Source: Arthrobotrys musiformis | Taxonomy: Eukaryota > Ascomycota > Orbiliomycetes > Orbiliales > Orbiliaceae | Reading direction: 5' to 3' | Assembly: GCA_036971715.1 (NCBI GenBank) | Contig: JAVHJL010000009.1 | Coordinates: 620,001-684,000, forward strand | DNA: 64,000 bases | In this document: piece by piece, positions 1 to 11,209 of the stretch | Position numbering within the stretch: position 1 is the first letter of the stretch | Layout: every line of letters starts with the position of its first letter | Notes under the pieces: model-generated | What the model was told of the DNA's origin: nothing | Databases searched by the model: none | What the model saw: the letters and a program-made list of their open reading frames with translations, nothing else | Translations under genes and position numbers: made by a program

Positions 1-1229
1 CGAGCTTTAAGGTGGATCAAAAGGTGGGATCGGGGCGAGCGAATGTTTTAGAATTAATCCACCCGGTATGATAATCTTCGTATTTGCGAAAAAAAGCTGC
101 GCTAGCTCGGTATCAAAATAAACTTCAATCCAAAAATTTATCTGGGGTAAAAGTGTTTTACTAGAGAACCCTCTCTAAGTGCGGCACCGAAATATACCAT
201 CTTGTCACTATCAAAGGGGGCCTCGTCTTGTGTAACTTTGAGCCGGTTTCTGATCTTCCTCGCTAGCTAGTTTGTTGAAGGGAAAGGGAAGATGGCATGT
301 CTTAGATTAAATCCGGTGAGACTTCGCCCTGGGGGGTTTGATACCTCGTGCTGGTGCTTGTGCTCCTGGACTTGGTGAGACAAAAAGACCACTCGGTGTA
401 GACTGGGGCACTCGGTGGCTCGGTTGGTAGGACATTCAGGATCGTCCCCAGTATGTCGAAGTGTATATATCCCAGGGTGTCTAGAGGATTGTCCAGAGCC
501 GTCGAAGCCAGTATAGCATGCTTTTGGTAAAGATTCCATACGGTGGAAGCGCACTTGGCACCCACTAGCAAAGACACCGTAATAGACTATTAAATATCTA
601 GTTTAAATTCTTGCTTTCCCAAAACTGCTTGATTGTAGTCTTAATATGACATCCGAGTTTAATAAAGGGATCATAATCTCAGACAAAAAGTTATTTTGAC
701 ACTAAGAATCTTCGTAGGATTGGGACGTTTTTGAAAGGATAAATCGCGGCCTTATCAATGGGGAAAATGTCTAACACCGTATATGGGTAAATGGATGCAA
801 GGAACCAGAAGCCAAATCATGGATGCGCCGGCGTTCACAGCAATAGGGCTGCAAGGTAGCGAAGTGGTAGGATAATTGAAAAAAGAGAAACAGGTCGACA
901 TTAATCGACCTGACGCGATGATGGAACAACATCCCGTACAAAAAGAACTTAGGAAAGGGGGACTGTAGATAAAAAAAGAAGTGCAGCTTTTTATTCTCTT
1001 CATTCATGCGGTCAAGCATCCAAAATAGGTGCCATGCTCAAAGAAAAAGGAAAGCACTTTTCTCGCCATGATTTCGTTCGTCAATGTCTACATAGAAATG
1101 AAGCTGTAAGGATGTAATGAAAGAAGAAAACGATGAAAACCAAAAACGACGGACAGGACTCGAGTGAACACAGCTCATTTGTCGGCATTTTGCAACTAGT
1201 GGAAGAGAATAGTTCTGCTTTCTACTCGC
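1..1229. other. Gene-free left flank
   Basis: No convincing coding region is visible. The open frames here are short, overlap on opposite frames and carry no recognisable domain. The part next to position 1230 is probably the 3' UTR of the minus-strand gelsolin-like gene. Confidence 0.5.
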
Positions 1230-4200
1230 TCAAAAATCCATCATGCTCATCGCATCGCGCAGGCCTATTGTCAATTTGACGCTAGGACTCCGTGAAGGAT
1301 GCCAGGCTGTTGGTGTCTTAGAGTCTTCCCATCGTCTGAACACGGCCTTAAGTTCTTTCGGCGCGCCTCCGAGGACAACATTGCTTGGTGGAACGAATGG
1401 ACGGTCTTCGTTCGAGGCTGCCATGATGCTGTATTCTTGGGTAAAGAGGAGCGCATGTTGAAAGTCGACACGTTTATCTTGAGCTTGCTCGCCAACAATG
1501 ATATAAAGTTCAAAAAATGCGTCAATGATGTAGATGCAGGTCGGGTCGAGGTCGGATTGTGCAAAGGGATGAATTTCAATAGCCTTCCACAGTAATCGTT
1601 ATTAGTTGTTGAGTTTAGGGGAGAAAGGGAAGGGAATACTCACCGAGTTTGGTGATTCGTGATCTACCAAAAAGACGCGGGTAGCGTATTGTGCATGTTG
1701 GGGCTTTAGGCTCCAATATTGGGCATGCTCCTGGCCACCAGGTTCACCTCCCATCATCTCAACGAAGAATTCGGGTTCCTTATCTTCATCGATTTGCTTA
1801 ACCTCGTTATCGCCAGCTAGGTCAAAGGATGCGACTCGGGCAGCTCGGAGCTCCTCAAGGGATGAGCCCTTGCCCTTCCAGAGGTACAAACGATCTGGCG
1901 TTGAGATGATATAGGGGAATCCGCCGCACAAGTTTGTGAAATGAATGTCAACCTCATCGAAGGCGATACCACCAGTGACTTTACGGCAACAGAGCATATA
2001 GGGGATGTCCTGTTGGATTCTAGCTCTAGAACCACGACGGGTAATGATAACCCCACCGAGGGCTTCGATAAACCGGGGAACTTCTTTGCCTTGCTGGGTA
2101 ACGATCTGTGATCGGTGATTAGCTATAGAGCATAGTAAAATGCTGGGTGGGGTTAAGACATACCAATCTTCCATCATACTCTCGAGCTAATCGTCGAGCC
2201 GAGAGTTGGGCCTCTTCGACGGTTCCGAGTGAGACTCTGTCGCCACTCCAGAGGAAAACTTCCGACGCCATCATTCCATTGTTTTCCATATAAGAGTGAA
2301 GGCACATATAGAGCCCATCTTCGTACAGAATATGCTCTTGACCGACTGGAACGTGGTCTTTCTTGCCATTGATACCAGTGATTTCCCACATTTGCTTCTT
2401 AAGAGTCTGGACTGATTCGGCGCTTTGCTTCGGTTTTGACTCGAGAAGCGACGTAACGTCGATTCCACCTTTTGGAGGATTTGTAATTGGCCCAGTAAAG
2501 AATTGCGAGAGATACTTTGCAGCATCAAGACCCACAACATTGAGGACGCTTTCATCTATGACCCTCGAGGTACCGAGTCGGAGCGGAGATGGTGTTGGAC
2601 CGCCAGTTCCGCCGGCCTGTGGCGACCGGTAGGCTTTAGAACTCTCCATTGCTGCGACTTCATCTTGATACGTGGGCAATCTGACCATGCCCTTGCGTTG
2701 AGGGGTAGTGTCTGGAGTTGAATTGGTAGATCCCCACCGACTGATAGAGTCTTTGACTGAAGGGGCGATGATCGTTTCTACTTCTTCAGGTTCTGCGGAA
2801 GGCTTAGGTTTGAAAGGTACCTGGGGAAGGGCACGTGTTTGTCCTGGGGAAGGCGTGACGCTAGCGGATGGCGGAGTAGGCAACCTTCGCGGCGTCCCAC
2901 GTTCTTGAGGAGTAAAGAATAGAGGTTTGACAGCGGCAGCCTCTTCATCAGTGCCCTTAGAGTTCAAGGAGATCCTTTGCTTTGTCGGCGTCGAAGGGTT
3001 AGAGCCAAGACCGGGGAGGCTCTCACGTATATTTAGCGTTGAACTTTTGGCCCTCAATAGTGGTGATTTAGCAGGAGTTGGCGGCTTTTCCTTCCTTTCT
3101 GCGGCTGTTTGTTGTTCATCCTGATCGTCGCATTGGATAGATATCGCGGAAGGCTTACGAGACGTAGCAGGGGCTGGGGATGGTCCCCTGTTGTTACTTA
3201 ATCCATTCTGCCCAAGAGACCTTCGTGTAGGATTGATAGATCTGGGATGTGGGGAAAGACTTGATCTTTGTCTTCTAGGCCCCGCTGTGGATGAGGAAGA
3301 AGATGCTGCAGGAGCGCGTCTCTTTGGTCCACGGGCACGACCCTTAGTCATGTGGGTAAGTTGCGGTCCTTCTGCTGACTCTTTCGAGGCCGATTTGGTA
3401 GCACTGGAGGCTGAAGAGAATCCGCTGCTGCCACCAGGTTTTCCCATTCCCATCGGACCCATCGGGCCTCGAGAGAGTATACCAGCTAGTCCTGGATTGA
3501 AACGGTCCGCTAACTTTCCTCCAGTCTTTTCGATCCTAGCAGGAGCAGTAGTTTGCTTAGAGACAGTAGGCATCATGGATTCCTTTTCAAAGGCCCCGTC
3601 GCCGCTTTCTGGTTGGCGTGATGGTGTATCGTTACTTGCTTCTAAGCTCACCGGGATAGTTGCGGCACGCCCAAAGGAGAGCTTTGTCGGCGAAACATTG
3701 GGTGAATTTTTGACAGGGGATGACGGACGTAGGTGTGAACGAGCAACTGAAACAGTTTCTTTCAACGGGTCCGGTGCCTTGTATTTTTGAGGACCAGAGC
3801 TCGCTAGTAGGTTGCCGCGAGCAGCTGCAACCACCTCTTTAAGCTCGTTTGGTGCTTTGTAGTTCTGCGGGCCTCCCCTATCTTGAAGGGAAGCTTTAGC
3901 AGCCAAGACTTTATCCTTTAGTTCGTTTTGCGGTTTGAAGTTTTGGGGTCCACCGCGGTCTTGAAGAGCTGACTTTCCCGCCAATATTGTCTCTTTGAGT
4001 TCGTCTGGGGCTTTATAGTTCTGGGTTTTGGTCGGGGAAAGCCTTGATCTAAAGTCAAGGACGCCGTCTTTTTTGGCTTGCTGCTGTTCTCGGAGGCTAG
4101 CTTCACGTGCTGCACGAGGGTCTATGGTCATTGTCCTACCTGGCCCTCGCTCAAAGACAGGTTTGCTCTTAACTGGTGGTTTGTCTTTAGAGTCGGCGTC

Positions 4201-6266
4201 GTTGGACGGCTTTTCTTGGAAAGAAGGCTTTAAAGGAACGACCGGCCGAGGAATAGAAGAAACAACCTCGGGTTTGGGGGGTTCTTCTGCCTGTTCTTCT
4301 TCTACCACAGGCTTCTCGAAAGCCGTCGTAAAATCAAAGCCAGGGGGGGGATTGAAGATTTCACTAAGAGGCCTCTTGGATAACATTGCGGACTTTGGGT
4401 GAACGACTGGCCGGGAAAAGCTACTGGAGTCAAAGCGTGGATGGTCGGTCTGAGAGTCTACAGACATTTTCCGGGGGACATGGTGTGCGGCGGCCCTGGC
4501 GCGAGCCCGTTCCTCACGAATAGCTGCGGCGTCACGAGCCGACTTGATCGATTTGTCGCGCGTAGGGGACCTGTGTGAGCCCTCCCTTCCCGGGGAGAAC
4601 ATAAGTGGTGGTTGAGATCCAGTCACAGGGGCTATATTCTGTAGCGCAGACTCCAACCATGAGGACTTTGTAGGACTCCATCTACGAGGGTTCATGGTTT
4701 TTGATGGGGATGCCGGTGGTGTCCCTTCCGCCCTGCCCCTCCACCCATCAGTAGAAGAAGTCATGGATACCACGGACTCGGCGGGAGACATTTCTCTTCC
4801 TCTACGTTCTTCGACTTCTTCAGGAGCTGGGGTGCCGTCTCTCGATAGGGTGGAAAGAGCGCGTTCTCGTCGGATGGGAGTTGTCCATTCTTTGTCGGAA
4901 ACGTTGCTACCTGATCTTGACAAAGTTGACATTGTGTTTCCGGGAGGGGCCTTTCTTACTGAAGCGTCCCTCTTCAGCATAGCGCTTTGAACAAACCCAC
5001 CAAGCCCCTTGGTTGGGCTTGCCGGCCTACCCATCTTTTCTGGAGAGTTTCTTCCGCTACCCGACATACTATAGGCGGATGGCATCAAGGAATTGTCCTC
5101 CTCTTCGTGTGGCCCGAGTCCAGAAAAGGAAGCCTCGATTTGTTGATGGGCCTTGGATGAATACGATGGGGTTTTCCAAGGCATCGATTCTCCGGCACTT
5201 AGAGGCCGGTCGTCAGGTAGAGAATCTAGGAAGGACTTAGCCTTTGAGAGACTTTTGAATTCTGTCAAGGGGGCTGAGAATGATGTTGTCCCGCTAGCAT
5301 TAGATAACGATGAAAGAGGCCTTGGCGGCTCAGTTGTCCTCTGCTCTACCGTTAGTTCATGGGTTGTAGTTAAATATGTTGAGATACTTGGAATGCTACT
5401 CACATCCGACATCCCAGGCAATGCCATTCTGGCGCCGCTGCCGCTATAGCTATCCTCTGCATCTCTTCGTAAAGCTGCAGACTTGAAACCTCGGTCTGGT
5501 GTTTGTCGAAAGTAGGATGGATCTTTAGAACCGAGGTTTTTCGCGATTTGATCTCTTGATATCTCAGAGCCAGCATCGCTTTCGTTATCATCGCCCGCGA
5601 CACTGCTCGTTCTCGAAAAGGTAGATGGCGTAAAAGTTGGTCTTTCCCGTTCCCCAAATGCTACTGACTGGGGTCTCCTTTGCCAGGAGAGGGGCTTGCC
5701 CGCTTGGTTGAACGGGCGTCGTGTAGACCCTGTGACGGAAGAAGGGGATGGCGTGAAGGTATGGCTTGCAGTTGTGAGAGGCTTGGAGGGCGGTGTTGGT
5801 AAGGGCCTTGAGTCGCCTGTTAGCTTTTCGAGGGCATCGTTACGAGCTTCAGCGGCAGTTGTTGGTTCTGGTGTTGATGGGGGTTTGAATCTCGGCCTGG
5901 AAGCTAAAGGCGAGTCTTGGGGGGTTGTCATCGGACTGCCATCCGTTGGTTTTGGCCGATAGCTCAGCGGTGTGCCAATCGGCGTCATCTTCTCCGGTGA
6001 CAGTGACTTCGCTCTCTCTAAAACAAGAAAACGAAGGCAGCAATTGAGCAGTCAGCAACTATTCGACCAACATCGGCAATACACGCCCGAGACGAGCTTC
6101 ACGAACCTTCCCGAAGTTTCTGCCTGGCCTCTCGCCGGGCCAGGATATCCCTTTCCAGCTGCTTGGTTCGTTCTTCATCTTCTCGATCTCTCTTGTCGTC
6201 TAGCTCTCGGATCCGTTGCAGGAACTCGGCCACCTGGTTGTCATCGGCTTCCGGGGAAGGGTCCAT
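1230..6266 (-). CDS. DUF4045/gelsolin-repeat cytoskeletal protein
   Basis: Four exons (6266-6107, 6017-2164, 2105-1644, 1583-1230) close in frame to about 1609 residues. The start MDPSPEADDN is the first ATG and begins a charged helical segment. Residues about 64-1200 are low-complexity Ser/Pro/Lys-rich sequence with many SP/TP sites, typical of fungal DUF4045 proteins. Four tandem copies of a roughly 30-residue unit built on GPQNYKAPNELKE lie near residues 715-803. The last 400 residues are gelsolin-like: they include the motifs VFLWSGDRV, YLWKGKGSS and VPRFIEALGG, which resemble gelsolin repeat cores. The family is expected to act on actin, probably as a scaffold. The substrate and partner cannot be read from the sequence. 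Length and domain order fit the fungal family. Identification is by motif recognition, not by a search. Confidence 0.85.
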
Positions 6267-7207
6267 GACGAAGGCTCCCGATGTGACACGGTTCGTCGGT
6301 GATGGTGGATTCTGGTTAATGCATAGAGCCTATCGATTGGATTGGTCGGGGATAAAGCTAAGGTGATCGGTAAGGTGCTCGATCTCGGGTGGATGAAAAG
6401 AGGAAAAAATCTATCAGGCTCGCAGGAACGAATGCTGGCACACAGGATACGATTTATCGGTGGGCCAACTGAAGCCCCGCAGGAGAGGGCCAGATGCGGG
6501 ATGTGATGGCTGCCCCGAGCCGCTGGCAGCAGTAGATACAATAAGGAGAAAGCGATATAGCTAGAGTGACGAGCAGCTAGCTGGGGGCTGCAGAGGAGGA
6601 CGCTGAGGACGACAGATTCAATGCCGAGGGGGACTCGAGGTTAATTAATTAAGTAACTTCACAGCTGTACTGCACATACTAAGTGCAAATGCATACATCC
6701 TACATGGACATTATGAGCGAATGGGAATTGTTTGGGGAGTTTGTCCAATGACGGGCGGGCGAGGGACCAGGACAGGAATCACCCCTGTCATTCTTTAGTT
6801 GTTCGAGGTGGCTATGGGCGGACGGTCGACTCGTCGTTCGGTGCGGTGAAAAAGAGGCAATTTAATATCTCGGGCAATCGAGGCTCGACGGCATTGGATT
6901 CCAAAATGTAAACAAAAACACCCCGTACGTCTCGCGAGATGTTTGGATTTGAAATTTGATATGACATGATATCTTTCCATGTGGCCATGGCCATGCGGAC
7001 TTCCATCTCAACCTCGACCTGGTTTTAAATTTTTCCCAGGTGGCCTGGCTCTTCTCTCCTTGGCGAGCAATTAAGGCTGATCGGTCAGGCCGACAATTGT
7101 AACCTTCCTCAAGTCAGCTCGCGATGGGGTATAAACATATCAACTCAGGTCAATATACACCGAACGTCATCGATTTGTGAGTGTATATATGGCAGTATAT
7201 GTGTATA
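6267..7207. other. Intergenic region, promoter of the gelsolin-like gene
   Basis: This holds the upstream region of the gene starting at 6266 and the 3' flank of the ARL2-like gene ending at 7208. The open frames on the minus strand are short and lack family features. No further gene is seen. Confidence 0.5.
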
Positions 7208-8174
7208 TCAGTACAGGAACAGCCGTTCTTTGGCGTCCGTGACGACCCAGTCAAGCCCTTCGGTGAGATTCTCTCCGGTCATCGCGCTGCACTGGAGGAT
7301 GGTCCACTTGTGCGTGACAATCTCGTCCAGCTTGAGGCCCTGGTTATTATAAAGAAGTTCAAGCTTCAGTATGTCGTGCATATAAGCGAAAAAAAAAAAA
7401 TCAAAGCAAAACAAAAAAAAAAATAGTCGGAAACTTACCTCTTTGATGTCATCGGTAGACATGCACCCTTTCACGTCTGATTTGTTTGCAAATACCAGCA
7501 AGGATGCACCCACCAGTCTCTGTAATCGTATAAACGTATTGTTAGATTCGTTTCATTTAGATGAGAGAGCTAGAGCTGTCAAAACATAGGATGAAACTAG
7601 CCTCCTCCAGCAGGAGCCCGTGGAGTTCTTCCTTGCAGTCCTCGAGCCGAAATCGATCAGTCGCGTCGACAACCCATATCAGAGCGTCCGTCTTCTCAAA
7701 ATAATTTCGCCAGTATGACCGGAGGGTCTTCTGGCCGCCAACGTCCCCTAGAAGCAGCTTTCAGTCTCAAAGCTTCCTGTAGTCTGAAAAACAGCAGGAA
7801 CAGCTGAGGTAAAAACATACAAATATTGAGCTTGTACCTTAAGATGACAAAGATCGGGATTCGATTCCAATATTAGCTATATTAGCTCCAGAGTTTTTTG
7901 AAGTTATAGTTAGAACGGGTGTAACGTACCCTAGATACTCGATAGTTTTGATGATGAACCCCAAAGTAGGGCTCACGGTATTCACATCTTCATGCATAAT
8001 TTGCTTCACGATGGTAGTCTTCCCTGCATTATCAAGTCCCCTATAGTTTTTGTTCCCGTCATAAGCTATAGCCCACACGAATAGGATCCAGATGCTACTA
8101 GGTAGATATACTTACAGCATCAGGACTCTCATCTCCTTGTCCTTTAACCTGGCCTTTCGGAGTATGGATAACAT
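7208..8174 (-). CDS. ARL2: ARL2-type small GTPase (yeast CIN4 family)
   Basis: Six exons (8174-8116, 8040-7930, 7837-7821, 7747-7602, 7519-7439, 7339-7208) close to 181 residues, the usual ARF-like length. The G1 motif GLDNAGKT, switch-1 SPTLGF, switch-2 WDVGGQK, NKSD (G4) and CSA (G5) are all present. The segments LNIWDVGGQKTLRSYWRNYF and EERLVGASLLVFANK are characteristic of ARL2 rather than ARF1. The N-terminus MLSILRKAR has no Gly2, so no ARF-type myristoylation is expected. ARL2/Cin4 works with tubulin-folding cofactors in beta-tubulin biogenesis and microtubule stability; that role is inferred from the family. Exon 3 is only 17 nt. The intron after exon 4 seems to use a GC donor, since no GT donor there keeps the conserved EERLVGA frame. 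Confidence 0.92.
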
Positions 8175-8870
8175 GGCGTCTGAGGTTACGTTTTGAAGAT
8201 ATTAAAAAATAGAGTTATGCACGTTATACGTTGTTCGTGGAGCATGTTCTGGTGCAACCTGATTTGACTTTGAACTGACTCAATTCAACTTGGGTCATGG
8301 CAATTGGCGAAGGATAACTTAGGAAACCTACCAGACGTCTACCACACAACGCAAACCCCACGCAGAAACGTAGTGCCTATAGCTACGAGGTTATATATTT
8401 ACCACCTAAAGGTGGTGCTGCGCGGGAGACAAGTTATACATATACGTTATGGTTCAAGTCGCTGAATCTTGAACGGATCTTAAAATTACATACATAAAAT
8501 GAAATAAGAGATGGTGTATGATGTTTATAAAAAGAGAGGGTCTTGAGGGGTGTGTATCATATATTTCCCTCAAATTGTAAATTTATTCAAATCACTGAGG
8601 TCTCGAATGTATCCACAGCTGCACAGCAGCCAAACGCCAATTCCGTGAAACGATAAATTGACAGCAATCAAATTGAAAACTATGCTACCTTCTAATCTGT
8701 ACATTGATATTAAACCCGGTCCCAAATATGCTCTATATATGCCTCTACCTTATCCACCCCTCAAATGATTATATGACTGCATAACCGCCTTTGACGATTC
8801 GGGAATCCCAATCGACATGTCTGTGTTTCTTTTTTTTTGAAGTGCCTTTCAGACCTTTAGTAGTTTCTAG
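8175..8870. other. Intergenic region
   Basis: AT-rich spacer containing the upstream region of the ARL2-like gene and the 3' flank of the subtilase gene. No coding or RNA gene is recognised. Confidence 0.5.
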
Positions 8871-11209
8871 CTATGGTAATGGGTTCTCTGTCGGTGAGGA
8901 GGTCTGGAACGTTAAACCAGTACCAGTAGCCGGGTGCGTATACGCCGGACTTGGCTGTGTCGTGACCGCAACAGCGCGTGCTTCTACGTCAGCACCGCGC
9001 CCGCGACTGCCTCTGTCCGCAAGAGGATCTATATCCTCTAGATCGCTACCCTTCGTTTTTGAGGGCTGGTTTGCTCCAACAGTAACATAGACATTGTACT
9101 TAACTTCCTTGATAACCGTGCTCGTCGATACATAATTGACACTGTCCGGATCATCGTCCTCGTCGTCACCAACAAGAGTACGATCATCGTCGTCATCGTC
9201 GTCATCGCCAGATAGTTTTGGATATCCGCCGCTTCCGTCGTCGTCTATACCGGCCCCACTGCCTAGATCGTCTAAATTGACATCGTCGTCTGTATCATCT
9301 TCCGGGTCGGCCCGTGATGGGGTCTTCTTTGGTGGGGGGTCGACCACTGGAGTCTTCCCGGCCCCAGTACGCGTACGACGCATCGATGGCGTGCAGTCTT
9401 CCGCACCATCGGCACGCTTACAAACTTTGTTCCCATCCTCATCCTTCTTCAGGTCGTCGAAGGTGATACCGAGATCATCTATTGAGACACCAGTCCATAC
9501 TACAGGTGGGCCGTCCTTATGTCTTTTGTGGGAAAGATCTAGTAGCTGTTTCACAGCACCTGGTGCAGACAATTTTGGGTCCCGGGATAGGTAATTTGCC
9601 AGCACACCGGCTGTAAATGCAGAGGCTGTTTAAGAGAGCGCTGGTTAGTTTGGATCATCTTATGATATGAAACGGGAAAGGCTTCTTCACAGAGTCGAAC
9701 TTACCGAAAGATGTACCAGTGGTTAGTTGATAGCCAATATTGGAGGTAATCTTGACGGCGTACGCAGGAGCATAGACCGCCTGATAGTTACTTTTAGGCT
9801 TTTGGAAGATACCAAGGCCTTCCTTATCCACTCCTCCCACAATTACCAAATTCGGAGAACTCTTTTTATCTTCCGCTCTCACATTTGGCCACGAGAATGT
9901 GACGTCTTTATCACTCTATACGAAAGTTAAACTTAGCAAATTGAGCCCGGAAGATCTAAAAAGGAAGAACGTAGAACAAGGGGAAACAAACCCATTCGGA
10001 GACACCACTAGCAGAGGTTACAATAACATGGTCAAGTCTCATTAACCGATCCCAAACCTCATTAAGGGCGGCCCTTATATCTTCGATCGTTTTATCCTTA
10101 GTTTGAGGAAGGTACCCAGCGTTCAACGATATATTCACAATAACAGGCTTCTGTTTACTATTCTTATCGATGTGCCTGTAGAGCTTGGTAAGGGCGTTCA
10201 AGTATAGAGCCTCGCTGCTTTGTGCGTTTCTATCGAGGGCCCCGATCATGACTACATTGGAATTTGGCGCCAAACCGGTGACTTTACCGATGACCACACC
10301 GGCCACGCTACTGCCGTGGCTGAATCTCAAGCTCGAGTCGATGTCTATCTTCAGCCTGCCCGGATCATTCGGGTCGGGAGGGAATGGATTTGAAAAAATA
10401 ACCTCCAGACGCTTGTCATCATCCGCCTCGATGAATTCCTAATTCCAACCGACATGATTAGCTAATGCCACGGGACAGTTCAACAAAACCAGTAACTGGC
10501 AGGGGAACTAACGGGGTGGTTTCTATTGATACCAGTGTCAATGAAATACACTGTAACACCCTTTCCGCGAGATTTGTGGTAGTAATATTTTGAGGGCACT
10601 TCCTTATTCTCTTGTTGCAACATCATCAGTCGTTCATGGCGCTGGTTGATGTCATGGTCGATTTCAAAGTCGCCTGATGCGTACGCCGTGTATAGGGGTT
10701 CTCTGTGGGTGGTATAGTCTGCCCACGCCGAAATCTAGTGGTTCCCAGTTATTAGCTACTATATTATCGCCGTTCATTGCTTTTCGGTCTCATGAAAGGC
10801 AGTATAATATAGCCCCGGGATTTCAACATAGCCTGACGTTTCTTGTATATACATATACAATGGAAAGCATTCCAACATAAGGCAAGGGGACAAAAAACCA
10901 GAAGCTTAAGAAATAAACCCTTACCAGATCACCATAATCCTTAACTATTTTATCTTTATGCTCCACAGTGGAATTAACAGTCATAAAGAACGTGCCGAAA
11001 ATATCGTCCGCACTGTCAAATACCCAATTCCAGGGCGGCTTCGCATCACCGGCTTCCAGAGCCTTGTGCATATCACCGAGCTTCGGATCTGCCCTCTTAT
11101 CCTTTTTGATCGTGAAAATCCACGGCTTTCGATCATCTGCGGCGGCGGTAAACGAAATCCGTAAGAATAGGAGAGTTAGGAAAAGTAGAAGGTTTTGAGG
11201 GTCCCGCAT
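8871..11209 (-). CDS. Secreted subtilisin-like (S8) protease with acidic tail
   Basis: Five exons (11209-10925, 10734-10513, 10438-9992, 9915-9705, 9625-8871) close to 639 residues. The N-terminus is a signal peptide (MRDPQNLLLFLTLLFLRI, then an Ala-rich cleavage region). A prodomain-like stretch follows. Catalytic Asp is in VYFIDTGIN (about residue 161), His in FSHGSSVAG (about 210) and Ser in TTGTSFASAF (about 387). The spacing fits S8 proteases. The usual Ala-Gly-Asn oxyanion-hole motif is not evident: the matching stretch reads VIVTSASGVSEW. After the catalytic domain comes an Asp-rich tail (about residues 470-570, including eight Asp in a row) and a Ser/Thr/Pro-rich end without an obvious GPI signal. 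It is probably secreted or vacuolar. The domain assignment is secure; full activity is less certain. Confidence 0.85.

Noticed and set aside
3191..3790. 199-codon plus-strand ORF
   Set aside because: Lies entirely opposite the low-complexity region of the gelsolin-like gene; it is a shadow frame.
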